A stretch of 64,000 bases of DNA from Desmodesmus armatus (taxonomy: Eukaryota > Chlorophyta > Chlorophyceae > Sphaeropleales > Scenedesmaceae): contig VIIQ02000601.1 in the NCBI GenBank assembly GCA_007449985.2, positions 186,001 to 250,000 of the forward strand, in the 5' to 3' direction. A program made the position numbers and the translations under genes. Shown one piece after another: positions 35,501 to 45,600 of the stretch (positions are counted from its first letter, which is position 1; the number at the start of each line of letters is the position of its first letter). A model generated the notes under the pieces. The model was not told the origin of the DNA. It worked only from the letters and a program-made list of their open reading frames with translations, and did not search any database.

Positions 35501-36927
35501 ACACTGGGATGCCCCAATGAGGCTGACACCTGCACCGTCAAGGGCATGGCCCTTGCCAAAGTTTCTGCTGCCGCCACTGTCCAGGCGTGTGTGAATACGT
35601 GTGTTATGGACGGCGCCTGTGCAGCAGTGTCGATGCTTGGTGTCCAGGGCCGCTGGAGCTCACCAACCGCCACAGTGTCCAGCTGCTACCTGGTCAAGGG
35701 AGACAGCAGCGCGGGGACAGGCAAGCGCAGCGTCACAAGGGCTAGCCCACTGCGCATGACAGGTAAGAGCGCTGAAGCTGCAGCCAACGTGCTAGTATTG
35801 TCTGATGCATATGCGCATCTTTGCCAAGATCTTGGTCGGATGCTGCAGCATGATGGGTCCATTATGGCTGCAGATTGCTTGTAAGTAAACTTGGACATCA
35901 CCGCCTGTCTGGCACGGGGTTGTTGACATCACACCAAAGCAAAACCTGGTCCATACGTGACAGTAGTGATATCGTTGGCCAACACCAACTGCCGTCTCCC
36001 TCTTTGTCACCAGTGCCAACTTCACCATTTCCATACCGGTTGAGATCTTGTGCTGGCACAACAATGTTGAAACATGTTGAGTCAAAGCGTCGCACAGGGC
36101 CCCTCTTTCCCAACAGTGTTAGCCACCTCCATCCAAACCTAGCTGTGCTGAGGCCCACACGCTGTCTGAGACAGTAGGTCTAATAGCCCTTGGCAGCGTT
36201 GCCCAGTGACTGTTGACAGTCCGCAACACACAGTTTCACGCAGACCACGCTGCAGTGCAGCGCTTGTGGATCACATGACTTACTTCAACCGGCTGTGTAC
36301 ATCGACAGTAACAGTAAGAACGCGATGCTCCACTGCACTTGCGGCCATGTCAGTTTTGCCGCTCTGACGCTATAGTGCCTTAGCCGGCCTTGCATATGCT
36401 GTTTGAAAGATAGCATCTGTTGCCGCATATGATTTGTTGCTAACATTTGCTCTTGTCATCCTGCGCTGTGCTGACCTGTAGGCCTTGTGAAGGTAGGGCC
36501 GGTGGGGACGCCAGAGCCGCAATCGGTGAAAATCCCGTTTGACTTCAGGTGCCCGGCAGACTCCTTCATCAACAAGTACTATGGTCGCCACACAGAAAAC
36601 TGGCCCATCGCATTTGCGCCACTTGAATGTAGTGATGGTGTGACCAAGTATGTGCCAGAATGGAACACACACCCCTATGTTACACCACCCTTTGAGATGC
36701 CTGCAACCGGCACCTTGGCAACAGGTTGCCCTGGTTTTGATGTAGGCACTGACTATAGTTACGGTGGAATCAGCGGGTTGGACTTCAGCATTTGTGGTGG
36801 TGATGCTTTCGGACAGGTACAGCACACTGATCAGCTGCACTGCCCCCCTGATATGCAGGTAGTGGGTGTGTTTGGTACAGACGATCCATATATGGGTGTT
36901 CAGACCTTGGGGGTGTATTGCAGGTGA
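30068..36927 (+). CDS. Secreted Cys-rich modular protein (ephrin-receptor-like/GCC2-GCC3 repeats)
   Basis: Ten exons (30068-30187, 30631-30808, 31289-31666, 32126-32296, 32578-32943, 33235-33474, 33801-34235, 34568-35120, 35383-35762, 36482-36927) close exactly to 1088 residues. The first 40 residues hold a signal peptide (MRALALICLPLVLCELLCGV). Residues 41-630 are Cys-rich repeats of the Tyr-kinase ephrin-receptor-like type (CPPNTYGPGYKKQRDCVNCP, CPKGQYKEGLGDAQSCQKCP, GLWNTGGNHNPCTPCGYG). Two PAN/apple-like segments follow (about 690-810 and 860-930; ACVAQCRILDCQFITIDY, ACVNTCVMDGACAAVSMLG). The C-terminal 148 residues (FDFRCPADSFINKYYG, LHCPPDMQVVGVFGTDDPY, LGVYC) form a separate module. 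No transmembrane helix is seen, so a cell-wall or matrix protein is likely. The exon-8 donor (AG/GTCTGC) and the first splice are the least sure. Confidence 0.82.
30972..31058 (+). repeat. (CCCT)n microsatellite in an intron
   Basis: About 85 bases of CTCC repeat lie in intron 2 of the modular gene. They form a strong pyrimidine tract on the coding strand. Confidence 0.95.
31227..31274 (+). repeat. (CTG)16 repeat ahead of a splice acceptor
   Basis: An uninterrupted CTG run ends 14 bases before the acceptor of exon 3 of the modular gene. A shorter CTG run precedes the exon-5 acceptor at 32535. Confidence 0.95.
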
Positions 36928-39156
36928 CTGGAGATCATAGTGGGGTTTCTTCTGCAGCTTGTTACACGGTGCAGCATTGGCTGTTGGCCAGGGAGGTGCC
37001 AGTGTTGAGCTGGTTGCTTGGAAGGTCGGGGAAGCCAGATCCAGACCCATTGTTTCAAACTTTGTCCTCTCTGTTACTACATGAGACGGTATGATGAGTG
37101 GTTACGTGGATGCTTTGTGCAGCATCCAGAGGGGGGGGGGGGTGTCAGCATTTTGCAACCGCAGGCTGCTGTACATGTGTAATGCATGTATGAGTGCATT
37201 TGTGCTCCACAACACACCTGCGCAGGTTGGGCATGCCCAACAATTGCGGTTAACTATCAGGTGACACCACCTCCCTCAATGCACTGACAATCGCGACGTG
37301 CTATAGGGGTTTTGCACCTGGTACCTGGTCTTGGATTTGTGAGTGGTTGCCCTGGTGAGTTGGTTGTGTTGTGGAAGCGCAGTATGTCACGTTCTTATAT
37401 CAAGAGCGTGCATGAGCCAGGACCAGTTGGCAGCTTACCGTTGCGAAAGCAGACGAGTGTTGCTGTTGCCTCTCGTCACACATGCGCCCTGGCAGGATAA
37501 CACCAGCAGCTGCACATGCACAGCTGCTGGAGCACCATATTCTCCACTCTGTTTCATGTTTGTTTGTAGTGCCACGCATCACTCTTTGTTGCAAGCATGG
37601 GTGATTGCTTGAAGGCTTGCAAACACCAATCTCAGCTTGTGGTCCCAAATTCGCGACCGTTGAGTCATGCGTCACTGAGGCATGCGCCACTCTTTATTCC
37701 ACATATTGGGGGCTGCCTTGTGGCTCTGTCAACCGTGTTTGCGGTTATGGGCTGGTTTTGGCTTTAGGACTGATGGGATTGCTGCAAGTTGCCTAGGCCT
37801 CTGATTCACACTTTGAGTAAAAAGCATTTTGGGTAGGAAGCATGTTGATCTGCTGTGCGGTGCTTTTGTTGGTGGTGCCTGTTTATTTCTGAGGAAATGA
37901 TCTACACAAGGTTCACACATGTGTGTTTGAGTGCATGTGTCTGGTGACTTTTTGTTGTGGGGTTGAGTTGGGTGGGCGTGTGTTCATTTCATCTGGAGTT
38001 GGAGGGGACCTGTGGTGCCGTGCAGAGTGTTACATGACATGCAGACCTGAATGCGGATCTTCAAGTCAGAGCATGCGGAAGGCAGACGGCGGGAGGTCAC
38101 AAGGTGTACAGCTAGAATGTGCCTGGATGCAGCATGGGGTGCGACAGTTTGCGCTTTGTGGGTGGATGCTGTTTGGCACCAAGCTGTGCTTTGTATGGCA
38201 CCAAAGTGTGCTGGTGATCTGCAGTACAGTGCATCATGTGTGAGGCGTGCACTTGTGCCAGCACCTCTGGTTTGCAGCTTTGTTTTTCCACATTGGATAG
38301 CCTCCCCCCTGAATCAGGCTGCGGACAGGGGCGAATGCTTGGGAGACGCGCATGAATGACACCTGCAGGACTTGATGCTGGAAGGCTGGGCATGCATTTG
38401 CATGCATTTGAATCGTGAACCTTGACTCATGGTCCTAGATTGCATTGAATCCTATGGGCACACATGCTTCACACCAACAGATGCTCATTGCAGCACGGCA
38501 TGTGAGCCGTGGTATGTACCAACACATGTATGCAGGTGCAGCGAGCCCTGCTGCTGATGGGGACTGTGCATGCCATGCTGTGCCAGCCATCTAGCCGTGA
38601 TAGACATTGGGTCAATGAGCGATGGTCTCTGCAGCCCGTGACACCATCACTTGTGGTTTCACATGGGGGCAGAAGCGGGATGATATTGATCTTTTCTTGT
38701 TTTTTTTGTCTGAGTTACCGAGCTTATATGCTTGTGATAGTTGTCTGTTTTTCATCTTTATTTGTTGTGGTGTCACAGCCGACCGCTGCAGGGTACTTCG
38801 CAGGAAAGATGGTCAAGCATCAGGCAGCAACAAGGAGGGGAGACCTGGATACTGGACGAAGGTCTCACACAAAAACCTGAGACCTGTGACAGCTGAAACG
38901 GCTAGCTGTCACTTCCTCAAAAGTTGATTCTAGCTAAACAAGTTGGTTCTTGTAATAAGATCAAATAAAGGGAGATCACCACATCTTAGCCTCCAGGACC
39001 CTCTTGCGCAGAGGCATGTGCCTGCAGCACGTCCCAGCTGCAGCTAGTGAACTGTTCACTGGCAAGTTGCAACCCTTGGGCCACAGCTGTGCTGCGCGCG
39101 TGCTGCATGGGTAAGTTTCGTGGAGCACGTGGCAACACTGGGCCACGCACCAGCTG
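36928..39156. other. TG-rich region, no supported gene
   Basis: It begins with the 3' UTR of the modular gene. The rest is T/G-rich on the plus strand, like the LINE 3' ends at 16.8-19.4 kb, and includes GTTCTTGTAATAAGATC near 38947, so degenerate LINE tails are possible. I found no intact open frame with a domain. Confidence 0.35.
37178..37182 (+). terminator. Candidate poly(A) signal TGTAA, modular gene
   Basis: The first TGTAA after the stop codon, 251 bases downstream. Confidence 0.4.
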
Positions 39157-39241
39157 CTACTGCACATTGCCAGCTTCCTGCTGCTGCTTCAACTTGCGCA
39201 TCAGCTGCTCCTGTTGGTCTTCTGGAAGCTTGCGGAACCTG
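39157..39241 (-). pseudogene. Exon-like terminal fragment, unknown gene
   Basis: After a good acceptor (GTTGCTGCAG) the minus strand reads FRKLPEDQQEQLMRKLKQQQ, then EAGNVQ and TAG. It looks like the last exon of a gene, but no upstream exon was found in the 200 bases before the LINE. It may be cut off by the LINE insertion, or be chance. Confidence 0.3.
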
Positions 39242-39511
39242 CAGCAACACCAGAACAGCAACACAAAGTCAGCAACCTGTCACACAAAGTACATGATGTA
39301 AAAATGGCAATAGGACGGTAGTCAGCGACTTGTTGCTCACAGTCCACGATAAACCATTGGCGGTAGGTTCAGTAAGCAGCTGTTGTCTGTGATAAGCAGC
39401 CATACACTGCACCGCTACATCTTATTTAAAACACATGAAACTTCTCTTCTGGGGGGCGGGGACGGTCAAGCTGGCGAGGGGGGCAGGTTCTGAGTAAACG
39501 GTTAGAATTTG

Positions 39512-42283
39512 ATGGAGGGAGCAGCTGGCCCCAGCAGGCCATACACACGGTCTCAGAAGTCCGCAGCAGGCAAAGCAGCGATAGAAGAAGCGTATGGGCA
39601 AGCCGTTGGCGTCCGCAGGCGCAGCAGCACAGGGAAGCAGGCAACCATGGGGGGTACTGCTGCTTTGCCTGCAGCAGCTGCTGCATCCCCACCCAGTGCA
39701 GCCCGCAACATAGCAACAGTGGCTCTCCAGCTGGTGCAATCAGTCTTTGGAGCGACGGACAGCACCCCGTCACAGCCACAGCAGCAGCTCCCCCCCAGCC
39801 CAGTGGACATGTCCGCTGCTGTGATTCAGATATCGGAAGAGTTTGGCCCTAGCAGGCCACAGCCAGGGCCTGGCCACACTCTGCAGCATAGCAGCGACAG
39901 CAGCAGCAGCAACAGCAGTCACAGCAGCAACAGCACCAGCAGCAGCAGCAGGGGCGACAGCAACCCGAGGGCACCCATTAGCCCTGGTGAAGCAGACGGT
40001 GCAGCCAGCAGGGGTGCTGCACCCATGCCCGCTACAAAACAGCTGCCCGCCACACAGCGCCTCCTGCAGCAGCATCCACAGCAACAGCAGCAGCAGCAGC
40101 AGCTAGAGCACATGCGCAGACAGCTAACCACGGCCGTGCAGCAGCTGTCTGCAGCACAACAACAGCAGCAGCTGCAACTCTCTGGCCTGCGCCAACAGAC
40201 GGAGGCAGCTACCCAGATGCGCATCAGCCATGAAGCACAGCTAGAGGCGATGCTGCAAGCCCAGCAGCAACAGTTTCAACGCCAAGTTGATGCTGTGCAG
40301 CAGCAGGTTGACTCCCAGCTACAACGGCACCTACAGCAGCAGCAACAGACACTAGCTGCGCTGCGCCAGGAGGTAGTGGCCGTGAAGCAGCAAGCGACCG
40401 CCCCGCATCCGCTGCAGCGTCAGCACGACAGCGCTCTGGCTGCAGCACAGCAGGAGATAGCAGAGCTGCGGCTCCAGGTCGCAGCTGCCCAACAACAGCA
40501 GTCAGCACAGCAGCAGTCTAGGTCTGCCCCTGACGCAGAGCTGCAGCGTCAGCACGACAGCGCTCTGGCTGCAGCACAGCAGGAGATAGCAGAGCTGCAG
40601 CTCCAGGTCGCAGCTGTCCAACAACAGCAGTCAGAGCAGCAGCAGTCTAGGTCTGCCCCTGACGCAGAGCTGCAGCGTCAGCACGACAGCGCTCTGGCTG
40701 CAGCACAGCAGGAGATAGCAGAGCTGCGGCTCCAGGTCGCAGCTGTCCAACAGCAGCAGTCAGCGCAGCAGCAGGTCGACCTGTCTAGGCCTGCCCTTCA
40801 AGCAGAGCTGGACGACCTGCGGTGTCAATATGCGGCCCTCAAGCAGCAACAGCAGCAGCAACAACAACAAGCCGCACAGCTGCACACAGAGGTCGCCGAC
40901 CTACGGCGCCAGTGTGCAGCCATCCCACAGCAGCAGCAGCAGCAGCAACCGCCTGCCGCACAGGAACAGCCCGTGCTGGCGGCGCTGCAGCGTCAGTGCG
41001 AGGCCCTGCAACAGGAGCAGCAGCAGCAGAGCAGTAGCATGCAGGAACAGAGTACGCTGCACCAGCGACTACTGGAACAGTTTGAGGCTGCCGAGTCTCT
41101 GTTGGCACTTACTTACGGTGAGACCTCCCGAGTCAGCCAGGAGTGTGCAGCCCTTCACGTGCAGCATGGCCAGACCCAGAAGGCTATGCAGCAGCACAAT
41201 GCCACCTTAAAACAGGTGAAAGAGGTGGCAGAGCAGTGCCAGGCAGCAGTCAAGCAGCAGCAGCCCCAGGTGCAGCACCTCTGCCAGCAGATTTATGGCA
41301 AGGAGGCCGGCTTGTGGACAAAGGTGCACGCGGTGGAGACCGCCAGCAGCAACCAAAGCAAGCAGTTGAGTCAGCTCAGGCAGCGCGTGGCTGCTGCTGA
41401 AGAACAGACCCAGCAGCTCTTGCAGCGGCCCCCGCAGACCCGACCAGGAGCCCTGCAGCGAGGGCAGCAGCCAGATGAGCAAGCTGACAGCCTATCAGCC
41501 ACCACCCCAGCCCGGCAGCAGCAAGCGGCGCACCCTGCCCCACAGCAGCGCCGGTCGCAGGATGCCCCCATGGATGCCACAGCTGGCACCTCTGTAGCAG
41601 CAGCAGCAAAGGAGACAGCCGAGGCAGCAGCAGCTCAGGTCCGACAGCTGCAACAGCAGGTGCAGGCCTGCGAGTCGCAGCTGTCGGCTCTGTCCACCCT
41701 GCCCCTCACAACCCCTGACGAAGCAGTAGCGGTGCGGACTGCCCTCGACAGGGGTGCCAGCGCGCACATGGAGCTTGGTCAGGTGCGTGAGGAGTTGGCT
41801 ACGGTGGGCACGCAGGCAGCAGCAGCACAACAGCAGCTCGGTCACATGCAGCAGCAGGTTAGCCGGCTGTCACAACAGCTACAGGGCTGCCATATAGCAG
41901 TGCGAACACGGGTGCAACTGCCTCGCGCGCAGCTCAAGGCCATGCTCTGTACAGCTTCAGGGGTAGACTCAGCAGACCTACACGGCATCACCCTGCTGAG
42001 TAATAGCACCGACAGCGAGGCGGAGGCGGCCCTGCGGCTGGTGCGGTCTCAGCAGGGAGCCCCCGCCCTGCCACAGCAGCAGCAGCAGCAGCAGCGGCCA
42101 TGGGGACCTGGACAGCTGCGGCAGCAACAGCAGGAGCAGCAACAGCGGCCGCAAGAACCGTCGCAACAGCAGCAGGGCCAAGGCCAGCCTGTCGCCCCCC
42201 CTGGGCTGTTGCGGCCACCACCGCAGCCTCGGCAGCAGCAGCAGCAGCAGGGCCCAGGCCAGCCTGCCGCCCCCCCGGTCTAG
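39512..42283 (+). CDS. LINE ORF1, Gln-rich coiled-coil protein
   Basis: It begins MEGAAGPSRPYTRSQKSAAG. From about residue 190 it is heptad-rich coiled coil with many Gln runs, and includes three tandem 43-residue repeats (RQHDSALAAAQQEIAELRLQ) at 40412, 40541 and 40670. LINE ORF1 products bind the RNA and assemble the particle; a long trimeric coiled coil fits this. It stops at 42281-42283 in CAG-rich sequence before the conserved C-terminal domain, which lies in another frame. The coding frame is CAG throughout, so slippage could easily have shifted it. Confidence 0.7.
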   Translation: MEGAAGPSRPYTRSQKSAAGKAAIEEAYGQAVGVRRRSSTGKQATMGGTAALPAAAAASPPSAARNIATVALQLVQSVFGATDSTPSQPQQQLPPSPVDMSAAVIQISEEFGPSRPQPGPGHTLQHSSDSSSSNSSHSSNSTSSSSRGDSNPRAPISPGEADGAASRGAAPMPATKQLPATQRLLQQHPQQQQQQQQLEHMRRQLTTAVQQLSAAQQQQQLQLSGLRQQTEAATQMRISHEAQLEAMLQAQQQQFQRQVDAVQQQVDSQLQRHLQQQQQTLAALRQEVVAVKQQATAPHPLQRQHDSALAAAQQEIAELRLQVAAAQQQQSAQQQSRSAPDAELQRQHDSALAAAQQEIAELQLQVAAVQQQQSEQQQSRSAPDAELQRQHDSALAAAQQEIAELRLQVAAVQQQQSAQQQVDLSRPALQAELDDLRCQYAALKQQQQQQQQQAAQLHTEVADLRRQCAAIPQQQQQQQPPAAQEQPVLAALQRQCEALQQEQQQQSSSMQEQSTLHQRLLEQFEAAESLLALTYGETSRVSQECAALHVQHGQTQKAMQQHNATLKQVKEVAEQCQAAVKQQQPQVQHLCQQIYGKEAGLWTKVHAVETASSNQSKQLSQLRQRVAAAEEQTQQLLQRPPQTRPGALQRGQQPDEQADSLSATTPARQQQAAHPAPQQRRSQDAPMDATAGTSVAAAAKETAEAAAAQVRQLQQQVQACESQLSALSTLPLTTPDEAVAVRTALDRGASAHMELGQVREELATVGTQAAAAQQQLGHMQQQVSRLSQQLQGCHIAVRTRVQLPRAQLKAMLCTASGVDSADLHGITLLSNSTDSEAEAALRLVRSQQGAPALPQQQQQQQRPWGPGQLRQQQQEQQQRPQEPSQQQQGQGQPVAPPGLLRPPPQPRQQQQQQGPGQPAAPPV

Positions 42284-42669
42284 CAGGGGCAGGGCAGCAG
42301 CACCCTCCGGCGCGCCCGTCCCCCCCGCCGCCACAGCCACGACCCACACAGCCGCAGGGGCAGCCCCAGCCGCTCTACCTGTACCGCCTGAAGGTGGCCT
42401 CACCAGAGGTTGCCAAGCGGCTGGTGTCTCGGCCTACTAAGCACCGGCTACACGAGGCCGGCACAGGGGTGTACGTGGAGCACTGGCTCACTCCCTCGCA
42501 GCTATCAGCAAGGAGGAACATGCGCCCCTTCCTCAGCGGCCTGCAGGAGCGCCACATCCACTGGCGCTGGTCGATCGACGACCCACTACAGGTAGAGCAG
42601 CAAGTGCGCGCGGCGGATGGGCGCCCGCACTGGCGACTGGTTCACCTCCCTTCTTCCCCCTCTAATTGA
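42284..42669 (+). CDS. LINE ORF1 C-terminal domain, shifted frame
   Basis: In the frame one base back from ORF1, open from before 42100, the codons read LYLYRLKVASPEVAKRLVS, GVYVEHWLTPSQLSARRN, FLSGLQERHIHWRWSID and PHWRLVHLPSSPSN, then TGA. This resembles the basic nucleic-acid-binding C-terminal domain of L1-type ORF1. Either a -1 shift or a repeat-length mutation in the CAG tract separates it from the coiled coil. Its TGA overlaps the ORF2 ATG. Confidence 0.6.
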
Positions 42670-45600
42670 TGGAGTTCAGGGCATTCTGCATAAATGTGGG
42701 TGGCAGGGCGGATGAGCGCATCCCCTTCACCCTGGATCAGCACCGTGACAACCCGTATGATATGTATTGCTTTCTAGAAACTATGTGGGAGGCGGGGGGA
42801 TGGGGCAATGTGTGTTTTCATGGGTACCAAGCGCACCATTGCACCAGGCCTGCCCCGGTTGTAAGGACTGCAGGTAGGCCTAGTGGAGGCATCACGGTGT
42901 TGTTAAGGGAAGATTCCCCGATCCTTGGCGCCTCGACTCCTGTTCGGGTGCGCATGGATGCCTCCACAGGTATCGTGGGCATCACTTCCGATCTGCATGC
43001 TATCACCATTGCCGTGTGCTACTTCAGTCCCCCAAACTCAAATGTTTATGAGTCTGGGCTTGTGGATGCACAGTACTTGCAGGCCTTGTATGACTGCATG
43101 CACGAGGCAATTGACGCCGGGCGGCATGTTTTGTGCATGGGAGACCTGAACGTTCGGGTCGGGGAACTCACTGACGATGTACAAGGGGTTCCCATGGATG
43201 CCGGGCCAGTTGCTGGTCTAGCTGGGCCAGTCACCAGCACTGTGCCTGCAGCCCGGCAGTCTCAGGACAGAAAGGTTGACAATCATGCCGAGGGCCTCAT
43301 GCTCGGTCTTAATACCTGTGGGTGTGTCTTGCTGAATGGCCGGGCACCAGGGGATGAGATGGGACGCAGTACTTGTTTTGTGAACAATGGTAGTAGTGTT
43401 GTGGACTATGGCATTGTCTCGTCTGGGTTGTATGATTCAGTGCGGTCCTTCCAGGTCTTGGACAGGCCCGGGGAGTTGGCTTCAAAGGATCATGCTGCAT
43501 TGTCAGTATGCATCAATATGCAGCAGGCCTTGCAAGCAGCTGCCCCTACTGGGGCCCGCTGCCCAAGAACACTACGGCCTAGGGGACAACAGCGTCGGGA
43601 ATATATAGAAGCCCTGCACAGCCGAGAGGCTGACTTGGCAAGCTTGCGAGCAGCAGTAGATGCTGGCACAACCTCGTGGGGGGATGCTGTGACACGGCTG
43701 GTGGCAATCACTCGGGCTGCAGCCACGGAGACCCTTCAATCACATGGACGCTCGCCAGCTCCTGGCTCGCATGCGCCTTGGTTCACACGGGATTGTGCAC
43801 AAGCACGCGACAACTTCCGTGCAGCATGGCAGGCCTGGTGGCGTGCATCCCAGCAGCAGTTGGATCCGTTGGTTGTGGCGGGGCTGCACACCACCATGAT
43901 TGCATGCCGGCGCACATACAAGCAGGTCAATAGGCATGCCAAACGCACGTATGAGCACAAGTATCTGCAGGATCTGATAGAGACATATTTCAGTGACCAC
44001 CAGAGGGATTTCTGGAAAGTCCTGAAGGGGGGCCGGGGGGGGACTTGTCCTGTTGCAGACGTGCATGAATGGACTGGCCACTTTGATAGCATCATGGGAG
44101 CGCAGCCTGTGGAACAGCAGCTCACCGCCGAGGAGCTGGACACACGGGCTACTCTGTATGATGCATGTAGGCGGGATGCCGCCTTGTTTGAGGATTTGAA
44201 TCACCCCGTTACTGTGAGTGAGGTTGGACAAATCTTGGGCACCCTGCCTACCGGCAAGGCACCTGACTTGCAAGGCCTTACTTGCGAACTGCTAAAAGCC
44301 CCTGCCGCAGACAGCGGGGCAGCAGACACGGCTGCAGTAGAGGGTGGTGAGTTGTCCTATGGGTGCCCCCCTTTTGTGGAGTGTGTGACAAGTGTCATGC
44401 ACAAGGCATTAACCTCAGCTAGTGGCGGCGGCTGTGACGAACTGATGTGCAGCAAGGTCACCCCGGTCCCTAAGCCGCAGGCGTCGCAAGCGCCATCTGA
44501 CAAAGACTGCTACCGCCCCATCGGGGTTGGCAGTGTGTTTGGGCGTGTGCTGGATAGGATACTGCATCGGCGCTTTGACCGCATTGTTGAACGAGAGGGT
44601 ATTCGTGCTCCGACACAGTGTGGGTTCAGGGGCAAATATGGGTGCTTGGATGCATTGTTCACAATGCAACACCTGATATCACAGGTGCAATGGACAGGCC
44701 AGGGGTCTTCCCCCCAGCGTTCCCGTCTTTGGGCTGTATTTGTTGACTTTAGGAAGGCTTTTGACCTCGTTAGACGTGATCTGTTGATAGCGCGCTGCAG
44801 GGAGCTGGGGGTGCATGGACCATTCTTAGAGGCCGTCACTGCATTGTATGACAGGGTGTTGGTGCGTGTGTGTGTGAATGGCCGCCTGGGCCCGGCGTTC
44901 CAGACGCACCGTGGCACCCGGCAGGGCAGTGAGCTGTCTCCACTTTTGTTTGGACTGTTTATGGATTTATTGCATGAGTTGATCCTGCGACGAGTGCCTG
45001 GCGCCGGGCCCGTCATCGGCAACCTTCGCGTCCCAGATGTGATGTACGCCGATGACGTCAACCTGTTGGCTTGGGCCTGCCACCACATCCAGCAGCTGTT
45101 GGACTGCTTGTCCCTTTTCTGCCGGTTGTTTGACATGGAAGTCAACCTGGCTAAAACACATGTTGTCGTGTTTCGGCGGCCGGGTGTTACTTGCCCTACG
45201 GATGTCTTGACCTACAGGGGGCACGCATTGAGATACGAGGATAGTTGCACCTACCTGGGGTTGCAGCTACATGCGACGAAGGGGTTCGATACAGCCAGCG
45301 GTCAGCTTGCGTCGAAAGGCCGCAAGGCATTGTTCGGTTTGCTGCATCTGTTGCGGCTTCACCACATTTCACAGGGAGATCTCCGCATGCGAATGTTTGA
45401 CATCCTGGTGGACCCGGTCCTTTCATATGGGGCACATATCTGGGGGCCTTCCATGTGCCACAAATGGTTGACTGACGCTTACGCAGGCCGCGCCTGCGAA
45501 GCAGACGACGTGCACTTCTTGTTTTTACGCGAACTGTATGGGGCACATCGCACCGCCAGTCGCGACGTTCTGTTGAGGGACACCCACCGAGCCTCCCTAC

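Noticed and set aside
39770..42403. Antisense and shifted open frames across the LINE ORF1
   Set aside because: They are shadows of the CAG-rich ORF1.
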